A stretch of 64,000 nucleotides of DNA from Candidatus Methylospira mobilis (GTDB lineage: Bacteria; Pseudomonadota; Gammaproteobacteria; Methylococcales; Methylococcaceae): NCBI RefSeq assembly GCF_009498235.1, contig NZ_CP044205.1, positions 1,297,716 to 1,361,715 of the forward strand, in the 5' to 3' direction. The translations under genes and the position numbers were made by a program. The notes beneath the pieces were generated by a model. It worked only from the letters and a program-made list of their open reading frames with translations, was not told the DNA's origin and searched no databases. The first letter of the stretch is position 1, and every line of letters begins with the position of its first letter. Positions 28,086 through 37,421 of this stretch are shown piece by piece.

Positions 28086-28856
28086 TCAATTATCGCGGAT
28101 CAGCCGAAAACCAACGGCCAAAAGCTTGGCCATCGCACCGAAACCTGCTTTTGCATCCCCACGCACGTTAGGCTCCTGACTGTCCCAGGCGCCACCAAGA
28201 AAGGTACGGCAAGAACAATCCTTGTTGCAACAACCGGTAGTCCACTCCGCAACATTGCCGCTCATATCGTATACTCCAAAAGCGTTGGCTTGTTTTCCTC
28301 CAACCTGATGAGTGCGTCCACCGGAATTCCCTTCATGCCAGGCAACCGCATCTATATTGTCGGAGCCGCAATATTTGTGACGGCTTCCGCTCTGACAGGC
28401 CATGTTCCATTCTTTTTCTGTTGGAAGCCGATAATGTTTACCGGTACTCTGGTTAAGCCGCTTGATATACTCCTGAACTTCGTCCCAGCTCACCTGTTCA
28501 ACCGGGCAGTTATCGCAGCCGGTAAATTGCGACGGGTTGTTTCCCGCAATGGCTCGCCATTGCCCCTGCGTGACTTCGTATTTACCAATGGATATGCGGG
28601 ATGGAAGATGCACCATCTCCGGACAATGGGGGCAATCCCGAAAACTTTTATCGGTATCGGAATTGGGTTTTTTCTTGCACCAGACTACACCGTCAGGGGC
28701 GGTATAACAGGTCTGAGAGTCCAGGCACGGATTTTCCTCAATGATAGAGGGTTGCTGATCCAGCGACAGATCGTCGGGTTGTACGGCGTAGACGGAAAGA
28801 GGCCAAATCACGACCATTAACAAGGCCAGTTTTACTAAACCATATAAAAGTCTCAT
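28086..28856 (-). CDS. secreted formylglycine-generating-enzyme-like (SUMF1) protein
   Basis: About 256 residues. The ATG at 28856 gives a clean signal sequence (MRLLYGLVKLALLMVVIWPL then SVYA). The body is a FGE-sulfatase/SUMF1 domain: MVHLPSRISIGKYEVTQGQW, VEQVSWDEVQEYIKRLN, YRLPTEKEWNMACQSG, GVYDMSGNVAEWT and VGFRLIRDN. The family includes enzymes oxidising cysteine to formylglycine and many non-enzymatic relatives; paired Cys-Cys motifs (CCNKDCSC) suggest disulfides in the periplasm. It lies downstream of rnfB in the same direction, about 130 bases away. Target unknown. Confidence 0.85.
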   Translation of the reverse strand: MRLLYGLVKLALLMVVIWPLSVYAVQPDDLSLDQQPSIIEENPCLDSQTCYTAPDGVVWCKKKPNSDTDKSFRDCPHCPEMVHLPSRISIGKYEVTQGQWRAIAGNNPSQFTGCDNCPVEQVSWDEVQEYIKRLNQSTGKHYRLPTEKEWNMACQSGSRHKYCGSDNIDAVAWHEGNSGGRTHQVGGKQANAFGVYDMSGNVAEWTTGCCNKDCSCRTFLGGAWDSQEPNVRGDAKAGFGAMAKLLAVGFRLIRDN

Positions 28857-28987
28857 GGATTTCGTACCATCGCTTGGTTTGGAGGCGTTGATTGTGCGTT
28901 GTTTCAGGCAAAAATGAAACACCATCGGCCAATCTTCAAGATTGTTGTGATATTTCGAGTAAAACAGCAAGTGCCTGGCCGATGCTT

Positions 28988-29518
28988 TTATTTTCCTGGT
29001 TTGGGCCAGCTCCAGTTAATCAAGCTGGTTTCCGGCGCGCGCATGTCGATACAGTCGACCGGGCAAGGCGCTATACATAGTTCGCAGCCGGTGCATTCCG
29101 AGGCGATAACGGTATGCATCCGTTTGGGCGCGCCGAGTATCGCATCGACCGGACAAGCCTGTATGCACAAGGTGCAGCCTATGCATTTGGCTTCGTCGAT
29201 AAAAGCGACGGAACCAGCAGCTGCACGCTCCTTCTCCTCGTTCAACGGCCTGGTTTCCACGCCCAGCAGTTCGGCCAGCGCTTTTACTCCGGCTTCGCCG
29301 CCGGGAGGACACTGGTTGATTTCCGCTTCGCCGCAGGCGATAGCGACGGCATACGGCTTACAACCCGGATAGCCGCACTGGCCGCATTGCGTCTGCGGAA
29401 GCAGCGCGTCAATTTTATCGACCAGCGGGTCGCCTTCAACTTTGAAGCGCTTGGCCGAATAGCCGAGGATAAGTCCGAATCCGGCAAACAACGCACAAAC
29501 AAGCAGTACCGCCAGCAT
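28988..29518 (-). CDS. rnfB: Rnf/Rsx electron transport complex subunit B
   Basis: A 176-residue iron-sulfur protein. An N-terminal hydrophobic anchor (1-20) is followed by the four-cysteine CGQCGYPGC motif (about 46-54) with a further Cys, then two 4Fe-4S ferredoxin clusters, [16 protein letters not shown] (about 112-127) and [16 protein letters not shown] (about 142-157). RnfB passes electrons into the sodium- or proton-coupled Rnf complex, or the related Rsx complex that reduces SoxR. The gene follows rnfA by 4 bases. rnfC, D, G and E do not follow, so they must lie elsewhere or be absent. Confidence 0.93.
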   Translation of the reverse strand: MLAVLLVCALFAGFGLILGYSAKRFKVEGDPLVDKIDALLPQTQCGQCGYPGCKPYAVAIACGEAEINQCPPGGEAGVKALAELLGVETRPLNEEKERAAAGSVAFIDEAKCIGCTLCIQACPVDAILGAPKRMHTVIASECTGCELCIAPCPVDCIDMRAPETSLINWSWPKPGK

Positions 29519-29522
29519 GAGC

Positions 29523-30104
29523 CTAGCCTTTCACCAGCCCGGAAAAGCCCATGAAAGCCATGGATGCCAAACCCGCTGTAATCAGCCCGATCGAATTGCC
29601 TTTGAATGGCGCAGGCACGTCGGCGGCATCCACACGCTCCCTGACTGCGGCAAACAGCACCAATACGAGCGTGAACCCGCTCGCCGCGCCGAAGCCATAA
29701 ACCACCGACTGCATAAAACCATGCTGCGATTGCACGTTAAGCAGTGCAACGCCCAGCACAGCGCAATTGGTGGTAATCAGCGGCAGAAAAATGCCCAGCA
29801 GCTGATGCAGAAGCGGACTGGTTTTTTGCACCGCCATTTCCGTGAACTGGACTACCACGGCAATCACGACGATGAAGGTGATGGTGCGCAAATACTCCAC
29901 TCCCATCGGCACCAGCAGGTATTGGTTGGCCAGATAGCTGGTAACCGACGACAGCGTCAGGACAAAGATAGTCGCAAAGCCCATGCCGATCGCAGTTTCC
30001 TGTTTGCGCGATACCCCCATGAACGGGCATAGACCTAGAAACTTGACCAACACAAAGTTGTTGACCAGCAACGTGCTGACCAGGATTAACAGGTATTCTT
30101 TCAC
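29523..30104 (-). CDS. rnfA: Rnf/Rsx electron transport complex subunit A
   Basis: A 193-residue integral membrane protein with about six TM segments, typical of RnfA/NqrE. Signature pieces include [20 protein letters not shown] near the N-terminus and [11 protein letters not shown] in the middle. It starts with GTG, and that codon overlaps the metG stop (TAGTG), so translation is probably coupled to metG. RnfA with RnfE forms the membrane core that holds a 2Fe-2S centre in known complexes. Confidence 0.93.
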   Translation of the reverse strand: MKEYLLILVSTLLVNNFVLVKFLGLCPFMGVSRKQETAIGMGFATIFVLTLSSVTSYLANQYLLVPMGVEYLRTITFIVVIAVVVQFTEMAVQKTSPLLHQLLGIFLPLITTNCAVLGVALLNVQSQHGFMQSVVYGFGAASGFTLVLVLFAAVRERVDAADVPAPFKGNSIGLITAGLASMAFMGFSGLVKG

Positions 30105-33100
30105 TATTTTACCTTCATGCCCGGTTGCGCGCCGGAGTCGGGAGACAAAATAAACAGTCCCGGCGTTTTACCGTCGCCGGCGGCCAGCACCATACCTTCT
30201 GATAAACCGAATTTCATCTTGCGCGGTGCAAGGTTGGCAACCATAACAGTCAATCGTCCGATCAGTTGTTCGGGTGGGTAGGCCGATTTAATGCCGGCGA
30301 AAACGTTGCGCGTTTGTTCTTCTCCGATGTCCAGCGTCAGTCTGATTAATTTGTCGGCGCCTTCGACATGTTCGGCATTGACAATCCTAGCTATGCGCAG
30401 ATCGACTTTGCTGAAATCGTCTATGGAAATGAATTCTGATTCTGCCGTCGCTTGTGATTTTTTTCCTTCTCCCTCCGGGAGAAGGTGGCCCGCAGGGTCG
30501 GATGAGGGCTGCACTGCCTGCCAAATGGTTTCCAGCACGACATCTGTTTGTTGCAAAACCTCATTATTCCAGAACCGAAGCAATCGAACGCCCTGTTCCG
30601 CCAGAGCGCGAGTACGGTTCATATCGTATGAAACCTGCGCTTGGTGCTGGCTGCCATCCAACTCAATTCCCAAGTGTTGCTCATGGCAATAAAAGTCGAG
30701 AATAAAGCGACCGTACTTGCCGCAATCTATAGGGTGTTGACGGCGAAATTTGGTATTTGCAATTCGCCTGTCTCGAAGCAGCGACCATAACAGGGTTTCG
30801 GCGTCGGTTTGGGTTTTGCGCATTTCGCGGGCGTATTCGAGTAGTGCGGTTGGAAGTTTGGGCTTGCGTGCTGTTTCAGGCTTTACCCTCACCCCTTGCC
30901 CCATTGTTTCCGGGCTATCCTGCCCGGAACCCTGCGGGCGAGCTACGCTCGACCCAATCCGCGCCTGGCGGATTGGTCCCGAAGGGAGAGGGGGTGGGAT
31001 GCTTTCTTTATTGGCGGCTATCATGGCTTCGACTTGTTTGGGGTCTATGCGCGTCATCAGATGTTGATAGGATCCAATTTGATGTTCTGCAGGTAATAAG
31101 CTTGTTGTAGCATTCCAAGTGAAAGACTTTAGTTTTAGGAAGTGCTCTACTGATTCGGTAAGTTTGGGTAGTATTGGTTTGAGATATACCGTCAAAAGCC
31201 TGAACAAATTGATTGCGACAGTACAGACTTCCTGCAGTTTTTCCTCTTGTCCCGCCTGTTTTGCAAGCTCCCATGGTTTTTCATTCGCCACGTATTGGTT
31301 GGCGATGTCTGCACATTGCATAATTTCACGCATTGCTTTCGCATAATTGCGTTCTTCATAAGCAGATGCAACGCGTTGCCCTATTTCGAGAAAAACGGCA
31401 AATATTTGTGCTATATCATCATGAGGGGATGAATGACCTAGGAGCGGTACGATTCCCCCTAATCTGCTAAATTCATCGGAGGTATAAATACCTCTCCCAG
31501 TCGCAAATATCGAGCAAACATTGCCGTTTGCGATGATTTGTCTATATGCATCAAATACCGCCTTAATATTTCCCTGTTCAATATTCGCCAGACGCCCACC
31601 AAAGTGCTTACTGACAAACCCCGCAGTACGGCTGGCAATATTGATATATTTTCCCACCAAGTCAGAGTTGACGCGCGCGACGAAATCCTCCAGGTTGAGG
31701 TCGATGTCCTCCATGGAGCCGTTAAGCTTGCAGGCATAGTAATAGCGCAGCCATTCGGGGTTCAGGCCTGCGTCGAGAAAGCTTTGCGCGGTGATGAAAG
31801 TGCCGCGCGATTTCGACATTTTCTCGCCGTTAACGGTCAGAAAACCGTGCGCAAATATTTTCGTAGGCGTGCGGAAACCGGCATTTTTCAGCATGGCGGG
31901 CCAGAACAGCGCATGGAAATACAGAATGTCCTTGCCGATGAAATGGTAGAGTTCGGCAGTGGAATCCGGCTTCCAGTACGCATCAAAATCCAGCCCTGCT
32001 TTGTCGCACAGATTCTTGAAGCTGCCCATGTAGCCGACCGGCGCATCAAGCCAGACGTAGAAAAACTTACCGGGCGCATCGGGGATTTCGAAGCCGAAAT
32101 AGGGCGCATCGCGCGATATATCCCAGTCGGACAGCTCTCCGTCCAGCCATTCATCCAGTTTGTTGGCGGCCTCGGCCTGCAGCGCGCCGGAACGCGTCCA
32201 TTCCTTCAGAAATCCGGCGCATTCTCCTAGCTGGAAGAAATAATGCAGCGACTCCTTGCGTTCCGGCGCAGCGCCGGAGACCGCGGAATAGGGGTTGATC
32301 AAATCGGTTGGCGCATATGTCGCGCCGCAGACCTCGCAGGAGTCTCCATACTGATCCTTGGCGCGGCATTTGGGACATTCGCCCTTTATGAAACGATCCG
32401 GCAGGAACATGGCCTTGACCGGGTCATAATATTGTTCGATTGAGCGAGATGCAATCAGGCCATGTTCGCGCAACCGTGTATAGATTTGGCCGGCGAACTG
32501 TCGCGTCTCGTCGGCGTGCGTCGAGTAATAATTATCGAAGCCGATATGAAAGCCGGTAAAATCGCGCAAATGCTCGCCGTGTACGCGAGCAATCAGCGCT
32601 TCCGGACTGATGCCTTCCTTTTCGGCACGCAGCATGATCGGAGTGCCGTGGGTGTCGTCGGCGCAGACATAATGCACCGTATGCCCCTGCATTTTCTGGA
32701 AGCGTACCCAGATATCGGTCTGAATGTACTCCACCAGATGACCGAGGTGGATGGAGCCGTTGGCATAAGGCAGGGCGCTGGTAACCAGCAGATTTCTGGT
32801 CATATTATTTTTTTGCATCGGCTTTGATGAGGAAATAAAGGTTTGTTTTGCGATATTGCCTATGGCGCCGGTGGTGACGCTGTCAATCGCGCCGCCGACA
32901 ATGCCGCCGATAAACGGAATACTTTTTGAAATATTGACGACCAGCTGTCCGGTTATTTTTTGCATGATACGCCCAGTTATATGGGTTCCTGCCCTGATGC
33001 CGGCGCTTTTAACGATATCATTGGTCGCATTTCCGCACAAACAGGCGTAAATCAGGGTTTTGACCCGGTCGTCCTTGATATCGTGTCCCCCCATATAGGC

Positions 33101-33400
33101 GATGGCGGCGATCATGCGAATCTGGATATACATCACGCCGGCAAACTCGGCCGGTATGGTGACCGGCATCGTCAAAATGCCGCCCAGTCCGTTAATAAAC
33201 CCGCTGGTTGCGGCCTTGGTACTCTGCCAACGTATCAACGCGTTGACTTTATCGCGCAACGGAGCATTGGATTTCAGGTAATGCAGAGCCATTTCCTCGG
33301 CGGAATCGAGTCCCGGCAGACCATTGACGGCGGTATTATAGGCCCACTCCAATGTTTTCGTGATTTTGGATTGCGTGAGGTTGTTGAAGATTGCGTTCAA
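30104..33400 (-). CDS. metG: methionyl-tRNA synthetase fused to an EcsC-like N-terminus and carrying a DUF559 insertion
   Basis: A 1098-codon frame; MetRS is normally about 650-700 residues. Residues 1 to about 194 resemble EcsC-family proteins ([20 protein letters not shown]). MetRS proper begins at Met 200 (32803; Met 195 possible): [20 protein letters not shown] (HIGH), zinc knuckle [17 protein letters not shown], and [13 protein letters not shown] stretch of about 45-50 residues near 610-660 ([20 protein letters not shown]) looks inserted in the anticodon domain. Residues about 797-985 are a DUF559 nuclease-like cassette, then the C-terminal tRNA-binding OB domain ([20 protein letters not shown]) follows normally. 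The first codon is TTG. No ribosome binding site precedes Met 195 or 200, which favours a real fusion. It is probably the cell's MetRS. Confidence 0.9.
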   Translation of the reverse strand: MNAIFNNLTQSKITKTLEWAYNTAVNGLPGLDSAEEMALHYLKSNAPLRDKVNALIRWQSTKAATSGFINGLGGILTMPVTIPAEFAGVMYIQIRMIAAIAYMGGHDIKDDRVKTLIYACLCGNATNDIVKSAGIRAGTHITGRIMQKITGQLVVNISKSIPFIGGIVGGAIDSVTTGAIGNIAKQTFISSSKPMQKNNMTRNLLVTSALPYANGSIHLGHLVEYIQTDIWVRFQKMQGHTVHYVCADDTHGTPIMLRAEKEGISPEALIARVHGEHLRDFTGFHIGFDNYYSTHADETRQFAGQIYTRLREHGLIASRSIEQYYDPVKAMFLPDRFIKGECPKCRAKDQYGDSCEVCGATYAPTDLINPYSAVSGAAPERKESLHYFFQLGECAGFLKEWTRSGALQAEAANKLDEWLDGELSDWDISRDAPYFGFEIPDAPGKFFYVWLDAPVGYMGSFKNLCDKAGLDFDAYWKPDSTAELYHFIGKDILYFHALFWPAMLKNAGFRTPTKIFAHGFLTVNGEKMSKSRGTFITAQSFLDAGLNPEWLRYYYACKLNGSMEDIDLNLEDFVARVNSDLVGKYINIASRTAGFVSKHFGGRLANIEQGNIKAVFDAYRQIIANGNVCSIFATGRGIYTSDEFSRLGGIVPLLGHSSPHDDIAQIFAVFLEIGQRVASAYEERNYAKAMREIMQCADIANQYVANEKPWELAKQAGQEEKLQEVCTVAINLFRLLTVYLKPILPKLTESVEHFLKLKSFTWNATTSLLPAEHQIGSYQHLMTRIDPKQVEAMIAANKESIPPPLPSGPIRQARIGSSVARPQGSGQDSPETMGQGVRVKPETARKPKLPTALLEYAREMRKTQTDAETLLWSLLRDRRIANTKFRRQHPIDCGKYGRFILDFYCHEQHLGIELDGSQHQAQVSYDMNRTRALAEQGVRLLRFWNNEVLQQTDVVLETIWQAVQPSSDPAGHLLPEGEGKKSQATAESEFISIDDFSKVDLRIARIVNAEHVEGADKLIRLTLDIGEEQTRNVFAGIKSAYPPEQLIGRLTVMVANLAPRKMKFGLSEGMVLAAGDGKTPGLFILSPDSGAQPGMKVK
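30465..31000 (-). mobile_element. DUF559 cassette bordered by REP-like repeats, in frame inside metG
   Basis: About 536 bp that interrupts the linker of MetRS without breaking the frame. The left border has a perfect hairpin CCTTCTCCC-TCC-GGGAGAAGG (30465-30485) and then GGATGAGGGC. The right border, read on the opposite strand, starts CCCTCTCCCTTCGGGACC and ends GGGGTGAGGG, an inverted relation. In between, [20 protein letters not shown] to VVLETIW is a DUF559 (Vsr-like fold) domain with FILDFYC and [10 protein letters not shown], plausible nuclease residues. No intein splice motifs are seen, so the domain should remain in the mature protein. Confidence 0.75.
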
Positions 33401-33486
33401 TGCCGCCTACACTTTACGGATATGGAAGCGACGATGGTCGTCGGTAAATTGGCCGTGAATATTACCAAACAAGCTTTTCATGATTC

Positions 33487-34332
33487 TCAGTTTGCATATA
33501 AAAGCGAACGGCACTCTGCCGGCATGTTTTTTTCGGGTACCGGTTGCGGAGCCGACGGCGGTAAGGGCTGCTGCAGCCACCAGTCGAGCGCCTCGTCGTC
33601 GCATCCGTCACCGGCGGGCAGCGAGTCCTGCTGTTCGCATAGCGAACTGCCGGAAGGACAAGTAATGCGCAGATGAAAATGTTCGTTATGTCCGTACCAC
33701 GGGCGGATTTTTTGCAGCCAGGCGCGCGGCCCTTGTGCGTGACGGCACAGGTCAAGCTTGATATGCGGATTGACAAAAATACGATCGACCTGTGGAATGG
33801 AAGCCGCCTTTTTGAGTATTTCACGATGCGAATCCGACCACAAGTCAAGATCGAGTCCATCCCTGTCCCTGGTTAGCATGGAAGGAGCGCCCGAATGGGC
33901 GTATTCCCTACCCGCTTTATGCAGTTGGCGATGCGGCGTTTCCAGTTCGAACCAGACATCCGCGTCGAGTCCGTTCTGGTGGCTGCGATGGCCGGAGGGC
34001 ATCGGGCCACCCCTGGGCTGGCTCATATCGCCGATTTGCAGCCGTCCGTACCCGCGTTGGTGAACGAAGACGCCGATATCCTGCAGCACGCGTATCAGGT
34101 GCGGATGCCCATAGTAACGATTGCGGTGCGCATTCATGATCCGGTAACCGGTACCGTCGGCGGTCAGCCGTTCCGCCCCGGCAATACAACCGTTGCCGAC
34201 TTGTCCGATGGCATGAGGAGGGCTGTCGCTGGGATGCGATTGGGCGGGCCACGGATTGGCCACGGCGATATTCATGCTGCCAATTAATAGCAGGCCTGTC
34301 ATAATTTTGCAGTAGGATCGCAAAGCTTGCAT
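33487..34332 (-). CDS. mepA: penicillin-insensitive murein endopeptidase
   Basis: About 281 residues. A signal sequence (MQALRSYCKIMTGLLLIGSM) starts at the ATG at 34332, preferred to the upstream 34398 start. The LAS metallopeptidase zinc residues are in YGRLQIGDMSQPRGGPMPSG followed by HRSHQNGLDADVWF, with a later GHNEHFHLRITCP. MepA cuts D-Ala-meso-DAP cross-links in peptidoglycan in the periplasm. Cysteines spaced through the C-terminal half would form disulfides. It faces lplT divergently. Confidence 0.93.
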   Translation of the reverse strand: MQALRSYCKIMTGLLLIGSMNIAVANPWPAQSHPSDSPPHAIGQVGNGCIAGAERLTADGTGYRIMNAHRNRYYGHPHLIRVLQDIGVFVHQRGYGRLQIGDMSQPRGGPMPSGHRSHQNGLDADVWFELETPHRQLHKAGREYAHSGAPSMLTRDRDGLDLDLWSDSHREILKKAASIPQVDRIFVNPHIKLDLCRHAQGPRAWLQKIRPWYGHNEHFHLRITCPSGSSLCEQQDSLPAGDGCDDEALDWWLQQPLPPSAPQPVPEKNMPAECRSLLYAN

Positions 34333-34529
34333 GGAGGCCCTCGGGTTTCTGCAAGAGATAGAATAAAAGTAACTATTCAGCAAGCGCTTTTGTATCATGA
34401 CCGAAACAGTCGAAAGCGAGACAAGTTTGCAGAGACACGCGGCAGCGTGTCGGTAGACTCAAGCCACGCAGTAAATCCTGTACCGAAGCTCAACTCGCTT
34501 CCTCTTCATCAACGTATGTTGATATAGAT

Positions 34530-35747
34530 ATGAATAAATATAAAACGGACGCAATAGAGGACACTATTTTGCCACAACGCTCACTCTCTGCGGTTATGAC
34601 CGCGCAATTTTTATCGGCGTTGGCCGATAATGCCCTGTTGTTTGTTGCGATAGCGCTGATGCGAACCCAGCATCGTCCCGAAGACTGGATTCCGCTGCTG
34701 CAAATCAGTTTCGTACTGGTTTTCGTAGTGGTCTCGCCCTATGTCGGCCATATTGCCGACTCCTGGCCCAAGAGCCATGTCATGATGGTCGCCAACATGC
34801 TCAAGTTGATCGGCGCGGGCTGTTTACTGCTTGGTGCCAACCCGCTGGTGAGTTACGGCGTCGTCGGACTGGGGGCCGCGCTTTATTCACCGGCCAAGTA
34901 CGGCATACTTTGCGAGCTGGTTGCGCCGGAATACCTGGTAAAAGCCAATAGTTTGATGGAAGGTTCGACCATAGTCGCGATTTTAACCGGTGTTGCCGGA
35001 GGCGGCTGGGTAGTCGATCATTCGGTTCCGTTGGCGTTTACGTTGGTAATCGGCTGTTATGTCGCGGCGTTTGCCGTAAATTTCGCGATTCCGGTCATCC
35101 CCGCGCCGCATGCCAGGGCGCGTCTGCATGCCTGGAACCTGTTGAAGCAATTTCTCGTGCTGGGCCGTACCTTGGTCGGGGACGCCGACGCCAGATTTTC
35201 CCTGGTTGCGACCAGTATTTTTTGGGGTATAGGCGCGACACTGAGGATATTGCTGGTTTCGTGGGTACCCTTTGCCCTGGGTATTATGGACAATCAGACC
35301 GCAGCGGGCCTGAATGCGCTGGTGGCCGTCGGCGTTGCCGTAGGCGCCAGTCTGGCGTCGGTGTTTATTCATCTTAAAACCGTGAACCGTTCCATGTTGC
35401 CAGGCTTATTGCTTGGCCCGCTGGTCATGGGAGCGGTACTGTCGCATTCGCTGGGTACCGTCAGTTTTTATGTGATTTTAATCGGTTTATGCGGTGGGGC
35501 TTTCGTCGTGCCGTTGAACGCGCTGCTACAGTTTCGAGGACAGCACAGCATCGGTTCCGGCAATACCGTTGCGGTTCAAAATCTGTTCGAAAACATCGCC
35601 ATGCTGGTCATGCTGGGCGTTTATACCGCGGCAGTCGATGAAGGCGTTACGCCGGTGGGCACCGGCTTGGGCCTGGGACTTTTCATATTGCTGAGTCTGG
35701 CATTTTTGGCCTGGCTGCGCTATCGGGATGTAAAAAGCGGTGCATGA
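34530..35747 (+). CDS. lplT: lysophospholipid transporter LplT
   Basis: A 405-residue major facilitator with about 12 TM segments. The N-terminus SLSAVMTAQFLSALADNALL, then PYVGHIADSWPKSHVMMVAN and AALYSPAKYGILCELV, are characteristic of LplT, which flips lysophosphatidylethanolamine across the inner membrane for re-acylation. The partner acyltransferase gene (aas) is not next to it. The ATG at 34530 has only a weak upstream site. Confidence 0.92.
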   Translation: MNKYKTDAIEDTILPQRSLSAVMTAQFLSALADNALLFVAIALMRTQHRPEDWIPLLQISFVLVFVVVSPYVGHIADSWPKSHVMMVANMLKLIGAGCLLLGANPLVSYGVVGLGAALYSPAKYGILCELVAPEYLVKANSLMEGSTIVAILTGVAGGGWVVDHSVPLAFTLVIGCYVAAFAVNFAIPVIPAPHARARLHAWNLLKQFLVLGRTLVGDADARFSLVATSIFWGIGATLRILLVSWVPFALGIMDNQTAAGLNALVAVGVAVGASLASVFIHLKTVNRSMLPGLLLGPLVMGAVLSHSLGTVSFYVILIGLCGGAFVVPLNALLQFRGQHSIGSGNTVAVQNLFENIAMLVMLGVYTAAVDEGVTPVGTGLGLGLFILLSLAFLAWLRYRDVKSGA

Positions 35748-35826
35748 TCATGCCGGCCGGCGCTTTTATAGCCGATGAAGGTCAACTTAAAGATGTAGCC
35801 GCAACTTCGCCTTTTCATTGGCGTTT

Positions 35827-36273
35827 TTACCTGCTGTCCGGACAGCAAGACGCCGGCAACTCGCATTGCCGGCGTCTTCGTATATCTGCGATGTATGCCT
35901 CCCGGTTCCCGGTAATCTGCTGCACCAATGCAGGAGGCATAGCCGTTTTTTCGTGTTTTGTCGCCCATACCACCATCTCCACCAGTAACGGTGCGAGATC
36001 GATGCCTTTTTCCGTCAGCCGGTAAATATAGCGGCGGGTATCGTCCGAGTCGCGCTGTTTCGAAACGATACCGGCAGCTTCCAAACGCTGCAGCCGGTTC
36101 GACAGAATATTGGTGGCGATTTTCTCTTCGGCATGCAGAAACTCGTTAAAGGTTTTACGTTCCCTGAACAGCAGATCGCGCACAATCAAAAACGACCAGG
36201 CGTCCCCCAGCGTTTCCAGCACGACATTAACGGGGCAGCCCGAGCGTAGGGCGTTGTGTTTCTTTGTTTTCAT
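35827..36273 (-). CDS. HxlR-family winged-helix regulator
   Basis: A 148-residue MarR-like winged helix protein. CPVNVVLETLGDAWSFLIVR is the HxlR signature, with Cys 14 in the usual sensing position, followed by FRERKTFNEFLHAEEKIATN and the recognition helix and wing LSNRLQRLEAAGIVSKQRDS. HxlR proteins often sense aldehydes or oxidants. The ORF tail reads through an inverted repeat (AAGACGCCGGCAA, 35847-35859, with 35866-35878), which may terminate transcription. It is divergent from the MAPEG gene, its most likely target. Confidence 0.88.
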   Translation of the reverse strand: MKTKKHNALRSGCPVNVVLETLGDAWSFLIVRDLLFRERKTFNEFLHAEEKIATNILSNRLQRLEAAGIVSKQRDSDDTRRYIYRLTEKGIDLAPLLVEMVVWATKHEKTAMPPALVQQITGNREAYIADIRRRRQCELPASCCPDSR

Positions 36274-36429
36274 AGATGAAACCTGGTTATAACGATTGTA
36301 AAATGCAACCTATCCATTATACTGCTTGCAAATTGCAAGCCATGTATAATGAAGTCCACTTGTTAAAATAGCCTATGTGCAATTCAAAAAGTATACACAA
36401 CCATTGAACTTAACTGCTCAGGAGTAAAA

Positions 36430-36819
36430 ATGGCATCGAAATATACGGGATTCTACGCAGCGTTACTGGGTTTGTTGTTTGTTTTTCTCAGCATGCGCGT
36501 CATTACGTTACGAATGAAACTGAAAGTATCGGTAGGGGATGGGGGGCACGAACTGTTAACCCGCGCCATACGCATTCATGGTAATTTTGCAGAATATGTG
36601 CCATTTGCCTTGCTGCTAATGCTGCTCAACGAGCTGGCTGGCGCTTCAATGTGGCTGATACATGCGCTGGGAGTCTCCCTGATAGCCGCAAGGATTCTGC
36701 ATATCAAGGGTATTGCGACCGCCGAATCGCCGATGGCGCCCAGGAAGGCGGGAATGATGCTGACCTTCGCGGTAGTGATTACCGGCTCGTTGAGTTTATT
36801 GTTCAGAAGTATTTGGTAA
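36430..36819 (+). CDS. MAPEG-family membrane protein
   Basis: A 129-residue protein with four TM segments. The family signature appears in LTRAIRIHGNFAEYVPFALL, where RxxHxNxxE-type residues bind glutathione in eukaryotic relatives, and RILHIKG follows. Bacterial members (YecN-like) are poorly characterised; glutathione-dependent detoxification is a family-based guess. AGGAG precedes the ATG at about 36419-36423. The divergent HxlR gene may regulate it. Confidence 0.88.
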   Translation: MASKYTGFYAALLGLLFVFLSMRVITLRMKLKVSVGDGGHELLTRAIRIHGNFAEYVPFALLLMLLNELAGASMWLIHALGVSLIAARILHIKGIATAESPMAPRKAGMMLTFAVVITGSLSLLFRSIW

Positions 36820-36872
36820 GGTTGCAGCAGGAAGCGCTGTTTCTACCAGCGCTTCCTGTCGGATAAGTAAGG

Positions 36873-37238
36873 CTACTGGAAACCGCGATCCAAAAAGCGC
36901 GGGTCTTCCGGCGACGGCGACGGTCTTATGTACCTGGCGTCGCCAAAACCCAGCAGGGGATAGAACACGAACGGCACCAGCAACAAACCGATTGCGAACG
37001 GCCAAATCTGGCCGAAGCGTTCAGCCAGTTTCCAGTACAGAAAACCCAGCGCAATGAAGTTTACCACCGGTATCAGGCAAAGAATAAGCAGCCACCACGG
37101 CTGGGCTGCGATGACGGTCAGCACGTAAAGATTATAGACCGGAATGACCGCTTCCCAACCTTCCCGCCCCGCTTTGACAAACACTTGCCACGCACCGGCG
37201 AAAGCAACTATTGCCAGAATAAATCCAATGAAGCCCAT
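36873..37238 (-). CDS. small inner-membrane protein of the DUF5684 type
   Basis: About 121 residues with four hydrophobic segments. WQVFVKAGREGWEAVIPVYN, the central LCLIPVVNFIALGF and the FG-FLYWKLAERFG loop recall the signal-peptidase-associated DUF5684 family. Function is not known. The ATG at 37238 has the strong site GGAGGGG; the longer frame to 37379 reads through the upstream minigene and is rejected. The C-terminal tail is charged and cytoplasmic-looking (SPSPEDPRFLDRGFQ). Confidence 0.75.
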   Translation of the reverse strand: MGFIGFILAIVAFAGAWQVFVKAGREGWEAVIPVYNLYVLTVIAAQPWWLLILCLIPVVNFIALGFLYWKLAERFGQIWPFAIGLLLVPFVFYPLLGFGDARYIRPSPSPEDPRFLDRGFQ

Positions 37239-37264
37239 ATGCCCCCCTCCGAATAATGCACCTG

Positions 37265-37297
37265 TCAGAACATATCCAACATATCCATGAAGCCCAT
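37265..37297 (-). CDS. possible 10-codon leader minigene, MGFMDMLDMF
   Basis: An ATG preceded by AAAGAGGAGG opens the frame MGFMDMLDMF and stops at TGA, 26 bases before the ATG of the DUF5684-type gene. Its first codons and flank (CATATGGGCTTCAT) match the start of that gene, so it may be a partial duplication of the start region. No attenuator hairpin was recognised. Translation is unproven. Confidence 0.35.
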   Translation of the reverse strand: MGFMDMLDMF

Positions 37298-37421
37298 ATG
37301 ACCTCCTCTTTAATCTGTCAGTGACATGGCACAGAAAACGAATGGGATTATAGAGCCAACACTTTTCCGCCGCCGACATATTCTGCGATGCGGGCCGGGC
37401 GGCACTCGAAAGTTACACGTT

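Noticed and set aside
30465..31000. DUF559 cassette as an intein
   Set aside because: No N-terminal Cys/Ser, no conserved splicing blocks and no His-Asn at the end; the domain sits in a linker, not at an active site.
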